NCBI RefSeq assembly: GCF_001468225.1
Contig: NZ_LNRU01000008.1
Span: forward strand, 1-64,000
Direction: 5' to 3'
Origin: Sphingopyxis sp. H053
Lineage (GTDB): Bacteria; Pseudomonadota; Alphaproteobacteria; Sphingomonadales; Sphingomonadaceae
DNA length: 64,000 nucleotides
Position numbers and translations under genes: made by a program. The notes beneath the pieces are model-generated. The model searched no databases, had not been told where the DNA came from, and saw only the letters and a program-made list of their open reading frames with translations. Below, piece by piece: positions 18,052-27,803 of this stretch; positions within the stretch are counted from its first letter, which is position 1; every line of letters starts with the position of its first letter.

Positions 18052-19224
18052 ATGAGCGACAAGCCCAAGGCGAACACGCCGAAACCCGAACCGGAAACGG
18101 TAACGCAGCCTGCCGAAGCGGCGGACGCCGCGCCTCCCTCCGATCCGCAGATCGACGCGCCGCCATCCTCCTGGCGGCCGCCCGACAAGACGCGCACGAC
18201 GGTGATTGTCATCATCGCCGCCGCGGTGCTGGCGATCCTCGCCATCCTCTACGCCTGGGACCTGCCGCCTTTCGCCGGCGCCTCGGAAGAGACCGACAAT
18301 GCCTATGTACGCGGGCGCGTGACGATCATCAGCCCGCAGGTCAGCGGCTATGTCACGCGCGTGCCCGTGCAGGATTTCGCCGAGGTCAAGGCGGGCCAGA
18401 TCCTCGCGACGATCGACGACCGCATCTATCGCGCGCGCGTCGCGCAGGCCGAAGCCAATGTCGCGGCGCAGCAGGCCGCGCTCGCCAATTCGGCGCAGGC
18501 GCAGCGCTCGCGCGAGGTCGCTACCGACAGCCAGAATGCCGGGATCGCCAACGCGCAGGCGCAATTGACCAAAGCCGACGCCGACATGCGCCGCGCCCGC
18601 GCGCTCGTCGCCGACGGGTCGATCTCGACGCGCGAGTTCGACCAGACGCGCGCGGCGCTGCTCGCGGCGCAGGCGGCGCTACAACAGGCGCGCGCCAGCC
18701 GCGCGATCGGGACGCAGGACGTCCGCACCGTCGTCGTCGGGCGCGCCGGGCTCGAAGCCGCGGTCGAATCGGCGAAAGCACAGCTTCGTCTCGCGCAGAT
18801 CGATCTCGACAACACGATCATTCGAGCGCCCGCCGACGGCCAGCTCTCCGAAATCGGCGTGCGCGTCGGCGCTTATGTCACCGCGGGCACGCAATTGCTC
18901 TCGGTCGTCCCGCACCATGTCTGGGTGATAGCGAACTTCAAGGAAGCGCAGACCGGCTATATGGCGATCGGCCAGCGCGCGCGGTTCAGCGTCGATGCGC
19001 TGGGCGGCACCGAACTGACCGGGCGGATCGAGAATCTGTCGCCGGCGGCGGGGTCCGAATTCGCCGTGCTGAAGGCCGACAACGCCACGGGCAATTTCGT
19101 CAAGGTCGCGCAGCGCATCGCGGTGCGGATCAGGATCGACGAGAAACAACCGCTGGCGGCGCGGCTGCGGCCCGGCATGTCGGTTGAGGTCCGGATCGAC
19201 ACACGCGGCGGATCGAAGCGATGA
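18052..19224 (+). CDS. HlyD/EmrA-family periplasmic adaptor
   Basis: A 390-residue membrane fusion protein. After a proline-rich cytoplasmic tail, one membrane helix spans about 49-68. The biotinyl-lipoyl half-motifs flank a long alanine-rich coiled coil (about 130-240), and the beta-barrel domain contains VWVIANFKEAQTGYM, a strong EmrA signature. It links the MFS pump to the outer-membrane protein encoded next. The start is 2 bp after the stop of the transporter. Confidence 0.9.
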   Translation: MSDKPKANTPKPEPETVTQPAEAADAAPPSDPQIDAPPSSWRPPDKTRTTVIVIIAAAVLAILAILYAWDLPPFAGASEETDNAYVRGRVTIISPQVSGYVTRVPVQDFAEVKAGQILATIDDRIYRARVAQAEANVAAQQAALANSAQAQRSREVATDSQNAGIANAQAQLTKADADMRRARALVADGSISTREFDQTRAALLAAQAALQQARASRAIGTQDVRTVVVGRAGLEAAVESAKAQLRLAQIDLDNTIIRAPADGQLSEIGVRVGAYVTAGTQLLSVVPHHVWVIANFKEAQTGYMAIGQRARFSVDALGGTELTGRIENLSPAAGSEFAVLKADNATGNFVKVAQRIAVRIRIDEKQPLAARLRPGMSVEVRIDTRGGSKR

Positions 19225-20627
19225 AGGCTCTGCGGCTCGCGGTGATGGCCGGGCTGGCGGCGGCGCTCGCCGCTTGCGCCGGGCCGAACGCCGCGACGAC
19301 CGGCGTGGCGCCCGTCACGCCGCCGCTGGCATGGCGAACCGATGCCAATCCCGCCGCGCCGTTGCCGCGCGACTGGTGGCGCTCGTTCGGCGATCCGACG
19401 CTCGCCGCGCTGGTCGACAAGGCGCTGGCCAATAATAGCGACATCGGCGTCGCGGCGGCGCGCGTGCGCGAAGCGCGCGCCAATTTCGCGCTCGCGCGGG
19501 CACAGACGCTGCCGACGATCGATGCGGCGATCAGCGGCGGGCGGTCGCGCTCGGTCAGTCCGTTCGGCCAGCCGTCCGAACAGAATTTCGCGCAGCCGCA
19601 GATCCAGGTCGCTTATGAAGTCGATCTGTTCGGCCGCCTCGCCGACCAGAAATCGGCGGCGCGCGATAGCTGGTTCGCGAGCGAAGCGGCACGCGATGCG
19701 GTGCAGCTGTCGATCGCCGCCGCGGTGGCAAGTAGCTATGTCACGCTGCGCAGCCTCGATGCGCGGCTGGAGGTAGCGCGCGAGACGGTGCGCGCGCGGT
19801 CGGAATCGCTGCGGATTGCGAAATCGCGCGTCGGACGGGGCTATTCGCCCAAGCTCGAGCTTCAGCAGGCGCAAGCCGAATATGACGCGACGGCGCAGAT
19901 CGTCCCGCAGATCGAGCTCGCCATCGCGCGAACCGAGGACGGCCTCAGCCTGCTGGTCGGCGACACACCCCGCGCGATCGAGCGCGGCTCGGCGCTCGAC
20001 CGGCTCGCGGTGCCCGCGGTTCCCGACGGCCTGCCGTCCGAACTGCTGCGCCGCCGTCCCGACGTCGCGCAGGCCGAATATCAACTCGCGGCGTCGGACA
20101 AGAATCTCGCCGCGGCGCGCAAGCGCTTCCTGCCGCAGGTCCGGCTGACCTCGGCAGCGGGCGCGGCCTTTTCGACGCTGATCGGCGACCCGATTTCGAT
20201 CTGGTCGGTCGGCGGCAGCATCCTTGCCCCGATCTTTCAGGGCGGCAGGCTGACCGCGCAGACCGAAGCCGCGGGCGCGCAGCGCGATCAGGCAGCGTTC
20301 GTCTATCGCCGCACCGCGCTGACCGCATTTCGCGAAGTCGAGGATGCGCTCGCCGCGGTCAGCCGGATCGACGCTCAGATCGCGTTCGCGCAGTCGCAGC
20401 GCGATGCGCTGGCCGAGGGGCTGCGGCTCGCGACCAATCGCTATCGCGAAGGCTATTCGCCCTATCTGGAACAGCTCGACGCCCAGCGTGGCCTGCTCGG
20501 TGCCGAACTGTCGCTGATCCAGCTCCGCGCCGACGCGCTCGCCGCGCGCATCCAGCTGTTTCAGGCGATGGGTGGCGGTTGGACGAACTGCAGGGCGTCC
20601 GAATCGCCCTGCACGCCGGCGCCTTGA
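19221..20627 (+). CDS. NodT-family outer-membrane efflux lipoprotein
   Basis: A 468-residue TolC-like channel protein. The lipobox LAAC places the acylated cysteine at residue 19. Family motifs DWWRSFGDPTLAALVDKAL, YEVDLFGRL, LPSELLRRRPDVAQAEYQL and YREGYSPYLEQLDAQR are intact. It completes the tripartite pump and overlaps the adaptor gene by 4 bp. Confidence 0.92.
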   Translation: MKALRLAVMAGLAAALAACAGPNAATTGVAPVTPPLAWRTDANPAAPLPRDWWRSFGDPTLAALVDKALANNSDIGVAAARVREARANFALARAQTLPTIDAAISGGRSRSVSPFGQPSEQNFAQPQIQVAYEVDLFGRLADQKSAARDSWFASEAARDAVQLSIAAAVASSYVTLRSLDARLEVARETVRARSESLRIAKSRVGRGYSPKLELQQAQAEYDATAQIVPQIELAIARTEDGLSLLVGDTPRAIERGSALDRLAVPAVPDGLPSELLRRRPDVAQAEYQLAASDKNLAAARKRFLPQVRLTSAAGAAFSTLIGDPISIWSVGGSILAPIFQGGRLTAQTEAAGAQRDQAAFVYRRTALTAFREVEDALAAVSRIDAQIAFAQSQRDALAEGLRLATNRYREGYSPYLEQLDAQRGLLGAELSLIQLRADALAARIQLFQAMGGGWTNCRASESPCTPAP

Positions 20628-21011
20628 CGCCTCGTCTCGTTTGAATCGAAACGGCCGCTAACGCGCGCGCGCCGCGCGCGGTGTTGCTGCGCCCCGCCGC
20701 TCGCCCGAACGGGCCAGCCAGCGAAATGGATCATTAAGATCCGAAAAGATGCCGGTTGAAGAATCCGGATTTTTGAAACATGGCTTTTGGCGCAAAAACG
20801 CGCTGATTCATAGGACTATCGACCCAAGTCGTTCGACTTTTCCATGACATATTTTCTATTATTGAAAATTATGTCTTGATTGGGGTTGATTTTTCAAAAA
20901 AATCCGACTTTATAGAAAATCGCAAACCCGAGGATCGCAGGAGCCTCGCGGTAAAAAACATAAGCGAGCACCGGACAGCGAAATTGCCGTCCACAGGCGA
21001 AGGGGATAATT
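20628..21011. other. 384-bp intergenic leader of TonB receptor 1
   Basis: No gene is seen here. The first about 110 bases are GC-rich and include CGTTT/AAACG arms just after the efflux operon, a weak terminator candidate. From about 20820 the composition turns sharply AT-rich. This part contains the ATTTTC-N7-GAAAAT dyad (20851-20869), a second dyad GATTTTT-N3-AAAAATC (20888-20904) and a possible promoter, TTGATT at 20886 with TTTATA at 20909 (17-bp spacing). AAGGGG lies 7 bp before the receptor ATG. Confidence 0.6.
20851..20869. promoter_or_regulatory. Shared 19-bp dyad, copy 1 (ATTTTC-N7-GAAAAT), before TonB receptor 1
   Basis: Perfect 6-bp arms ATTTTC and GAAAAT with a 7-bp AT spacer, 142 bp before the receptor start and just upstream of the candidate promoter. 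The same spacing and arm sequence recur at 35317, 37425 and 53736. Confidence 0.55.
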
Positions 21012-23720
21012 ATGAAGTTCGTTCAATCCGGCTTGTATGCGGGCACCGCCCTGTCGATGCTGGTCAGCCTGAACCCGGCCTATGCGCAGTCCGCCGACAC
21101 CGCGACCGACGTGGTTTCAAACGAGGAAATCGTGGTCAGCGGATCGCGCATTCAACGCGAAGGCTTCGATGCACCGACCCCGACGACGGTGATCGGCGAG
21201 GCTGAGCTGGCGCTGGGCAACCGCCCGAGCATCGCGCAGGTGCTGAACGACACCCCCCAGTTCCGCGCAACTTCGACGCCGTCGACGACGCCCGGCAACA
21301 CGAGCAGCGGCGTCTCGACCGCCGACATGCGCGGCCTCGGGTCGGTCCGCACCCTCACCCTGCTCAACGGGCACCGCTTTGCCGGCGCCAACGATCTCAA
21401 CATCGTGCCGCAAAGCCTGGTCAAGCGGATCGACGTCGTCACCGGCGGCGCATCGGCGGCCTGGGGCTCAGGCGCGGTCGCGGGCGTCGTCAACATCATC
21501 CTCGACGATGATTTCACCGGCTGGCGCATGGGCGTCCAGAGCGGCATCTCGTCGCGCGGCGACGCGGCGCGTTATGGCGCCGACATTGCGTGGGGCACCG
21601 ATTTCGCGGGCGGGCGCGGCCATTTCATGGTCGCGGGCGAATATATGAACGAACGCGGCGCGCTCAGCCGCGACGACCGCCCCAATCTGGAAGCCGGGCT
21701 GTTCCAGCGCGCCGACAACAAGCTCGAACTCGTGCGCGATCCCAATTCGACCCAGCTTTACAACGGCGGCTCGATCCTCGGCCTCACCGGCGCGCCCCGC
21801 AATCTGGTGTTCAATCCCGACGGCAATATCGGCGCCTTCCCGCTCGGCAGCGTGACGAACGGCGTCACGACGATCGGCGGCGGCGGCCAGAACATCTTCG
21901 ACTATGTCGCGGTCAGCACGCCCTATGAGCGCGTCAACCTCTTCGCCCGCGCCAGCTATGACCTCACCGACTCGCTGAAGGTCTGGGCCAATTTCAGCTA
22001 TCACCGCATGTCGGCGGACTATAGCTTCTTCCCCGAAACGCCCGCCGTGGTCATCATGCCCGACAACGCCTTTCTGACGCAGGCGAACCGCAACCAGCTC
22101 GCCGCCGCCGGCGTCGCGGGTCCGTTCCTCCTCGGCCGCGTCATGGACGATGTCGGCGCCGACGGGGTGATGAAGTTCAAATACAGCCGCCGCAATCTCG
22201 AAGGGGCGATCGGGCTCGACGGGAGCTTCGGCGACGGCTGGAAATATGACGCCTATTATAATCATGGCGAAATCCGGCTCAATCAGCAGCTCAACAACCA
22301 GCGGATCAAGTCGCGCTTCAACAATGGCGTCGATTCGGTCCTGGTGAACGGCACCCCGACGTGCCGCATCAACGCCGACGCCTCGACGACCAACAACGAC
22401 CCCAATTGCGTGCCGATCAACCTGTTCGGCAACGGCAGCATTTCGGACGCGGCGGCGGCGTGGGCGTTCGGCGGTTCGCAGCTGATCTATACGATCAAGC
22501 TCGACGCGGCGGGCGCCAGCGTTTCGGGTCAGCCCTTCTCGACCTGGGCCGGCCCCGTCGACATCGCGTTCGGCACCGACGTCCGCTGGGAAAAGCAGGT
22601 CACCAACTTTGTCGACCCGCTGTCGCTCGCCAATGCGCTCGGTACGCTGAATTCGTCGGCGACCAACGGCAGCTTCAACGTCAAGGAAGCCTTCGCCGAA
22701 GTGAACGTGCCGCTGCTCGACATCACCGACACGCTGAAGCTCGAAGTCAACGGCGCCGCGCGCTATTCCGACTATAGCACCAGCGGCGGGATCTGGTCGT
22801 GGAAGACCGGTGGCACCCTGCGTGTCGTCAATGACCTGCTGCTCCGCGCCGTCTATTCGCGCGACATCCGCTCGCCCAGCATCACCGAATATTTCCTCAA
22901 CCGTTCGACCAACATCGGCACCGTCTTTGATCCGTTCCAGGGTCAGAACGGCACGGTGCAGAACAATGTGGTCGTCTATGGGGGCGGTAACGCCAATCTG
23001 ACGCCCGAAATTTCGCATACGCTGACGCTCGGCGGATCCTACTCCCCGTCCTTTGCGTCCGGCCTCCGCCTGTCGGTCGATTATTACGATATCGACATCG
23101 ACAATGTGATCACGACGGTCACCGCGAACGATCTGCTCAAGCAGTGCTTCGCCACCGCTCCGACCGATCCGACCTGCAATGGCATCATCGTCCGCGAAGC
23201 CAACGGCACCATCGGATCGATCACGAACGGGTATCGCAACCTCGCCAATTACCGCACGCAGGGTCTCGACATCGAGGCGTCGTACCGCATGCCGCTGGGC
23301 GACGGGAACCTGTCGTTCCGCGCGCTGGCCAACCATGTCTTCAACCTGAAGATCAACGGCGCGGACGTGTCGGGTTACGTCGGCGGCGACACCGCCTTTT
23401 CGACCCCCAAATGGCGCGGCACGGGCACGATCGCCTTCGACAACGACAGCTTCGGCGCCAATCTTCGCATCCGCTACGTCGACGGCGGCCTCGACCGCCC
23501 CCTGACGGTCGTGAACGGGGTCGCCGTGCCTATCGTGAACAACAAGGTGGGCAGCCGCACCTACATCGATGTGGGCGCCCAGTTCAAAGCGGGACCGTTC
23601 ACGCTGTTCGGCAACGTCAACAACCTGTTCGACCGCGATCCGCCGATCACGCCGTACACCAGTCCCAATTTCGACGTGATCGGCCGCTATATTTCGGGGG
23701 GCGTGAAGCTGAGCTTCTAA
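21012..23720 (+). CDS. TonB-dependent receptor 1
   Basis: A 902-residue outer-membrane receptor. It has a signal peptide (to about residue 25, AYAQS), plug domain beginning EEIVVSGSRIQREGFDAPTP, MRGLGSVRTLTLLNGHR and GGASAAWGSGAVAGVVNIIL, and a 22-strand barrel ending in the aromatic terminus VKLSF. These features match the large sphingomonad group with the pattern DTPQFRATSTP, associated with uptake of organic substrates rather than iron. It faces the D-amino-acid hydrolase genes and shares a promoter motif with them, so peptides or modified amino acids are a plausible cargo. That is inference; a strong terminator follows. Confidence 0.92.
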   Translation: MKFVQSGLYAGTALSMLVSLNPAYAQSADTATDVVSNEEIVVSGSRIQREGFDAPTPTTVIGEAELALGNRPSIAQVLNDTPQFRATSTPSTTPGNTSSGVSTADMRGLGSVRTLTLLNGHRFAGANDLNIVPQSLVKRIDVVTGGASAAWGSGAVAGVVNIILDDDFTGWRMGVQSGISSRGDAARYGADIAWGTDFAGGRGHFMVAGEYMNERGALSRDDRPNLEAGLFQRADNKLELVRDPNSTQLYNGGSILGLTGAPRNLVFNPDGNIGAFPLGSVTNGVTTIGGGGQNIFDYVAVSTPYERVNLFARASYDLTDSLKVWANFSYHRMSADYSFFPETPAVVIMPDNAFLTQANRNQLAAAGVAGPFLLGRVMDDVGADGVMKFKYSRRNLEGAIGLDGSFGDGWKYDAYYNHGEIRLNQQLNNQRIKSRFNNGVDSVLVNGTPTCRINADASTTNNDPNCVPINLFGNGSISDAAAAWAFGGSQLIYTIKLDAAGASVSGQPFSTWAGPVDIAFGTDVRWEKQVTNFVDPLSLANALGTLNSSATNGSFNVKEAFAEVNVPLLDITDTLKLEVNGAARYSDYSTSGGIWSWKTGGTLRVVNDLLLRAVYSRDIRSPSITEYFLNRSTNIGTVFDPFQGQNGTVQNNVVVYGGGNANLTPEISHTLTLGGSYSPSFASGLRLSVDYYDIDIDNVITTVTANDLLKQCFATAPTDPTCNGIIVREANGTIGSITNGYRNLANYRTQGLDIEASYRMPLGDGNLSFRALANHVFNLKINGADVSGYVGGDTAFSTPKWRGTGTIAFDNDSFGANLRIRYVDGGLDRPLTVVNGVAVPIVNNKVGSRTYIDVGAQFKAGPFTLFGNVNNLFDRDPPITPYTSPNFDVIGRYISGGVKLSF

Positions 23721-23742
23721 CCCTTCTCAACAGCTAGTCCCG

Positions 23743-23778
23743 GGGCGGCGGTATCGACGATACCGCCGCCCTTTTTTT
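23743..23778 (+). terminator. Rho-independent terminator of TonB receptor 1
   Basis: A perfect 14-bp stem (arms 23743-23756 and 23758-23771, sequence GGGCGGCGGTATCG and its complement; folding will leave a small loop) is followed directly by seven T residues (23772-23778). It lies 23 bp after the receptor stop. Confidence 0.92.
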
Positions 23779-23851
23779 GCCGCTTGACCGAAGGAATGGT
23801 AGACCTCCGCTTTGGGTGGAAAGCTGCCATCAGTTTGTGACATGAGGATGC

Positions 23852-24370
23852 ATGATTGATCCGACACTGGCGGCCGCCGTCAAAGCCATCGCTTCGTTGA
23901 AAGGCGAGTTCCGTCTTCGCTCCGGTCAAATTTCCGAAACATATTTCGACAAATATCGTTTTGAAGCTGATCCGGCCCTGCTGCGGCGAGTTGCGGCAGA
24001 GATGATCCCATTACTGCCCAAGGACACCGAGGTTCTTGCGGGGTTAGAGCTTGGGGGCATACCGATCGCTACGGCAATCTCCCTGGCGACAGATTTGCCC
24101 GCGGCCTTCGTGAGGAAGGAGGCCAAGGAATATGGCACTTGTTTGGCTGTCGAAGGGGGCGGTGTCGAAGGCAAACGCGTCGTTCTCATCGAAGATGTCA
24201 TAACGACGGGAGGTGCCGTGGCAGACGCTGCACGGCTTGTCGAAGATGCTGGCGCGGAAGTCATTGGCGTCGTGTGCGCAATATGGCGCGGAAATGGGTT
24301 GCCGCAGATCGCGGCCCTGCCAGAGTTACCGGTGTTTGCCGCTATGACCAAGGACGACCTGCTCTCCTGA
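23852..24370 (+). CDS. pyrE: Orotate phosphoribosyltransferase, orphan copy with atypical codon use
   Basis: A 172-residue short-type OPRT, which makes OMP from orotate and PRPP in pyrimidine synthesis. The PRPP motif VVLIEDVITTGGA is complete, and FRLRSGQISETYFDKYRFEADP and LELGGIPIATAIS are family signatures. Codon use differs from every neighbour: it uses TTA for leucine at least three times, AGG for arginine and many T-ending codons, and the base composition is visibly lower in GC. No other pyrimidine gene is nearby. This suggests recent acquisition or a second copy beside a chromosomal pyrE. A weak purine-rich stretch precedes the ATG. Confidence 0.9.
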   Translation: MIDPTLAAAVKAIASLKGEFRLRSGQISETYFDKYRFEADPALLRRVAAEMIPLLPKDTEVLAGLELGGIPIATAISLATDLPAAFVRKEAKEYGTCLAVEGGGVEGKRVVLIEDVITTGGAVADAARLVEDAGAEVIGVVCAIWRGNGLPQIAALPELPVFAAMTKDDLLS

Positions 24371-24457
24371 ACGACAGCAATCGATCGTTTCTGCCGTTCG
24401 AGAGCGCAACGTCGCGGATGGCCGATATGGGATGGGGAGGTGGCAGCGCGAGGCGCC

Positions 24458-24487
24458 GACGGAGAGACCCCGCAGGGCCCCTCCGTC
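24458..24487. terminator. Possible bidirectional terminator hairpin
   Basis: Arms GACGGAG (24458-24464) and CTCCGTC (24481-24487), with further pairing of CCC and GGG inside, lie between the convergent pyrE and class C hydrolase genes. There is no real T-run on either side, so efficiency is uncertain. Confidence 0.4.
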
Positions 24488-24500
24488 TTCAGGGAGAGCG

Positions 24501-26492
24501 TCAGTAATTCACCGTCATCGCGATCAGGCCAAAGGTCCATGCGACATACAGCGGCATGATCGTCGCGAAGAGCAGGAGCAGCGCCCAGAGGGTGCGGAAC
24601 CGGCCGCGCTTTTCCTTACGGACGATGCGGAGATTCCATGCCGCGAGCAGGGCGCCGCCGACCAGCACGATCAGTCCGGCTATCTGGAGAAACCACAGCC
24701 ACGGATCATAAGAGGGCAAGGCCTTCAGCTTCGACATGCTGATCACCCATGCCGCGACCAGCGCGAGCACCAGCCCCGCGCCGACGCGAACGCCGCGATA
24801 GACTCGCAGCGACCGGCGATCGAGCGTAAGCGGCGCCTTGTAATGGCGGCGGATCAGCGCAGCGATCGGCCACTGGAGCAAGGTGATCAGCAGGACGCCG
24901 AGGCTGAGATACATCGCGGGCATGATCCACGCCGCCGATTTCGATGCTGGCGCCCGGTCGAACACCATGAAGGGCGAGATGCCGTCGATGCTCCAGCGCA
25001 CGACCTTGCCGCCCACCACCTGCGCGGCGAGCCGGCCGTGGCCGTCGGCATTGTGCCAGACGAAGGGCGCTGTCTCGACCCATTTCGCTGGCTTTCCGTT
25101 AAGGTCGCGCGCCGCGGGGACGATGAGTTCGCCCTTGGGACCGACGCTAATCTTCACCTGTCCGAAGAGCGAGGCGATCGCGTAGAAATTCGTTTCGGCG
25201 CGGCGGCTGTTGAGCCAGTTGCCCGCGAGCATCCTGGCATGTTCGGCCGAGGTTTTCGCATCGACGCGCGTCGCAGGCATTTCGTTGCCCGGAAGATAGC
25301 GATCGGCGAAATCCTCGAACAGCGCACGGCGCACCGGACCGACCGACGCCTGCTCGCCCGTCGCGTTGAACGACATATAGAGGCCGACATTCTCGTTGGT
25401 GAAGAGGTGGAGCGCGGTGTGGAACAGCTGCGTATCGCCGAGGTGCGCGATCACTTGGCGGCCGTTGATGTTGGTTTCGAAGAAGCCGAGTTCCATGCGA
25501 TTGAGCGGCGGCAGGATCGTGAGCGGCGTGTCGTGCATCATCCGCGCGGTTTCGGGCTTCATCAGCCCCGCGCCCTGGTTCAGATGCGCGATCATGAATT
25601 TCGCCATGTCGGCGCCGGTCGAGGAGAGGCCGCCCGCGGGCGACGGACCGACGATCTCGAACTTCGACGGCCCCGCCGAAAGCTGGCGATATCCCGTCGC
25701 CATCCACGGCGCGAACGCCTTGGGCAGCGGCTGGCGGAAAGTCGACTGCGCCATGCCGAGCGGTTGGAAAATCCGCTGCTCGACATAGTCGTCGAACGAC
25801 ATTTTCGTCACGCGCTCGACGATATAGCCCGCGAGCGCGGTGCCATAATTCGAATAGGAGGGCGTGGTTCCGGGCGCATAGATGCGGTTCGGAATGCCGC
25901 CCTTTACAAGATCGCCGAGCGGGATCTGGAACTTCTTGTCCTCGAACATGGTCAGCTTGCCATGTTCCTCGAAGCCCGCGGTGTGCGTCATCAGCTGGCG
26001 CATCGTCGCGGGCTTGCCGTCCTTCAGCGGGATCTTGAAATCGAGGTAGGTGTTGACGTCCTTGTCGAGGTCGATCTTGCCCGCCTCGACCTGCTGCATC
26101 ACCGCGGTCCAGGTAAACAACTTCGACACCGAACCGGGGCGGAACAGGGTGCGGGCGGGATCGACCGGGGTGCGCTTGGCGGCGTCGGCATAGCCGAACC
26201 CACGCTGCGTAAGCACCTGCCCGTCCTTGACGACGACGATCACCGCGCCCGCAAGGTCGCCGCGCTTGAGCGCAAAGGGCACGAAGCCGTCGAGCCAGCT
26301 GTCGACGTCCTGCTTGGTCAGCGTTGCCGATGGCGCGAGCGGGGTCGTGACCGGCGTCGCCGTCTTTTGTGCCTCGGCCGCCGGTTTGGGCGCGAGCGCC
26401 GGTGCCAGCGGCGTTGCGGGCTTCGTCGCCGCGGTGCCGAGCATCATGGCGAGCGGCAGCAGCGCAAACAGCTTGATCGAGCGCATCTTCAT
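24501..26492 (-). CDS. Class C beta-lactamase-type serine hydrolase with C-terminal membrane domain (paralogue 1)
   Basis: A 663-residue protein. Signal peptide, then a penicillin-recognising domain with the catalytic SVSK (121-124) and YSN (213-215), the SxxK and YxN motifs of class C beta-lactamases, DD-peptidases, D-aminopeptidases and esterases. The last about 130 residues form four membrane helices (starting near WIMPAMYLSLGVLLI), anchoring the enzyme in the inner membrane with the active site in the periplasm. It is about 40 percent longer than simple class C enzymes. It is the last gene of the dgcN operon, overlapping the amidohydrolase by 4 bp. Cleavage of peptides or amides next to D-residues fits the neighbours; this is inference. 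Confidence 0.87.
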   Translation of the reverse strand: MKMRSIKLFALLPLAMMLGTAATKPATPLAPALAPKPAAEAQKTATPVTTPLAPSATLTKQDVDSWLDGFVPFALKRGDLAGAVIVVVKDGQVLTQRGFGYADAAKRTPVDPARTLFRPGSVSKLFTWTAVMQQVEAGKIDLDKDVNTYLDFKIPLKDGKPATMRQLMTHTAGFEEHGKLTMFEDKKFQIPLGDLVKGGIPNRIYAPGTTPSYSNYGTALAGYIVERVTKMSFDDYVEQRIFQPLGMAQSTFRQPLPKAFAPWMATGYRQLSAGPSKFEIVGPSPAGGLSSTGADMAKFMIAHLNQGAGLMKPETARMMHDTPLTILPPLNRMELGFFETNINGRQVIAHLGDTQLFHTALHLFTNENVGLYMSFNATGEQASVGPVRRALFEDFADRYLPGNEMPATRVDAKTSAEHARMLAGNWLNSRRAETNFYAIASLFGQVKISVGPKGELIVPAARDLNGKPAKWVETAPFVWHNADGHGRLAAQVVGGKVVRWSIDGISPFMVFDRAPASKSAAWIMPAMYLSLGVLLITLLQWPIAALIRRHYKAPLTLDRRSLRVYRGVRVGAGLVLALVAAWVISMSKLKALPSYDPWLWFLQIAGLIVLVGGALLAAWNLRIVRKEKRGRFRTLWALLLLFATIMPLYVAWTFGLIAMTVNY

Positions 26493-27775
26493 TCCCCTGC
26501 CGCCCGCACGACGACGCCGCGCGCCATGACGAAGCCCATCGTTTCGAGGCTGCGCACATCGGTTAGCGGATCGCCCTTCACCGCGACAATATCAGCCGAC
26601 TTGCCCGCGGCGAGCGTGCCGATTTCGGTTTCGAGCCCGGCATGCGTTGCCGCCCATACCGTTGCAGATTTGATCGTCTCCAGCGGGGTCAGCCCCGCCT
26701 TCACCATCAGTGCAAATTCGCGGGCGTTCTCGCCATGCTTCGACACGGCGCTGTCGGTCCCGAACGCGATGCGAACGCCGCCCTGATGCGCGCGGCGCAG
26801 CGCGTCGACCATCAGCGGGCCGACGGTGCGCGCCTTGGCGCGAACTGCTGCTGGCATCCAATCGGCGGTTTCGGCTTGCCGCGCGACGGTGTCGCCGGCG
26901 AGCAGGGTGGGAACCAGATAGCTTCCCTTTGCCTTGAACAGCCGGATCGATTCCGCGTCCAGATAAGTCCCATGCTCGACCGAATCGACGCCGGCGCGCA
27001 GCGCGGCATTGACCCCGTCGGTGCCGTGCGCATGCGCCGCCACCTTGCGCCCGAGGCGGTGCGCGGTGTCGACGATCGCGACGAGTTCGGCGTCGCTCAT
27101 CTGCTGGCCGAGCCCCGCCGCGGTGTTCGACATCACGCCACCGGTCGAGGCGGTCTTGATGACATCGGCGCCCTGTTGCACCGCCAAGCGTACCGCGCGT
27201 GCGCAGTCGTCGGCGCCCGAACAGAGCGTCGGCGCGCGGAACAGGTCGATGATCTCCTGGCGATAGCCGTGGATGTCGCCATGCCCGCCGTGCGCCGCGA
27301 CGCCGCCCGCGGCGATGATCCGCGGCCCGACGACCTTGCCCGTCGCGGTCGCGTCGCGCAGCGCGTTGATCGCCTGCGGATCGGAACCGAGGTCGACCAC
27401 CGTCGTGAAGCCGGCGCGCACGGTGCGCTTGGCGAAGACGACGCCGTCGAATGCCTGATCGACCGTCGACTTGGTCACCGCGTCGAGGCGGCTCGTCGGG
27501 CTCGATTCAAAGGTCAGGTGGACATGGCTGTCGATAAAGCCCGGCATGACGAACTGGTCGCGAAGGTCGACGACATTGCCCTCGCCGGCGAAACCGTCGC
27601 GGATTTCGGCGATCTTTCCGGCGGTGACGACAATCGTCTTGTTCGTTTCGACACGGCCGCTCGCGGGATCGGCGAGCAGGCGGCCGGCGTGGATGTATGT
27701 CGTCGCCGGTTCTTGTGCGGCGGCGGGCTGGATCAGCGCGACCAGCGCCAAGCCTGCGAATATTGCTTTTTTCAC
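26489..27775 (-). CDS. Exported prolidase-like amidohydrolase (paralogue 1)
   Basis: A 428-residue amidohydrolase-superfamily protein with signal peptide (LVALIQPAAAQ). Metal ligands are complete: H84 and H86 in IDSHVHLTF, lysine (expected carboxylated) in DVIKTASTGGV, histidines in AAHAHGTDG and SVEHGTYLD, aspartate in AFGTDSAV. This pattern and GGHGD match the M38 branch whose studied members cleave C-terminal amino acids from dipeptides and N-acyl amino acids (Xaa-Pro or Xaa-Arg/Lys). The GTG at 27775 gives the signal peptide; longer frames lack one. It overlaps the class C gene by 4 bp and lies 28 bp from dgcA. Its close relative is at 52333. Confidence 0.88.
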   Translation of the reverse strand: MKKAIFAGLALVALIQPAAAQEPATTYIHAGRLLADPASGRVETNKTIVVTAGKIAEIRDGFAGEGNVVDLRDQFVMPGFIDSHVHLTFESSPTSRLDAVTKSTVDQAFDGVVFAKRTVRAGFTTVVDLGSDPQAINALRDATATGKVVGPRIIAAGGVAAHGGHGDIHGYRQEIIDLFRAPTLCSGADDCARAVRLAVQQGADVIKTASTGGVMSNTAAGLGQQMSDAELVAIVDTAHRLGRKVAAHAHGTDGVNAALRAGVDSVEHGTYLDAESIRLFKAKGSYLVPTLLAGDTVARQAETADWMPAAVRAKARTVGPLMVDALRRAHQGGVRIAFGTDSAVSKHGENAREFALMVKAGLTPLETIKSATVWAATHAGLETEIGTLAAGKSADIVAVKGDPLTDVRSLETMGFVMARGVVVRAAGE

Positions 27776-27803
27776 CCTGTCTCTCCCTGTCCCGTTATCG
27801 CTC

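Noticed and set aside
24432..26786. 784-codon plus-strand open frame opposite the class C hydrolase
   Set aside because: Composition is histidine/arginine-rich with no family motif, while the opposite strand has signal peptide, SxxK, YxN and membrane helices.
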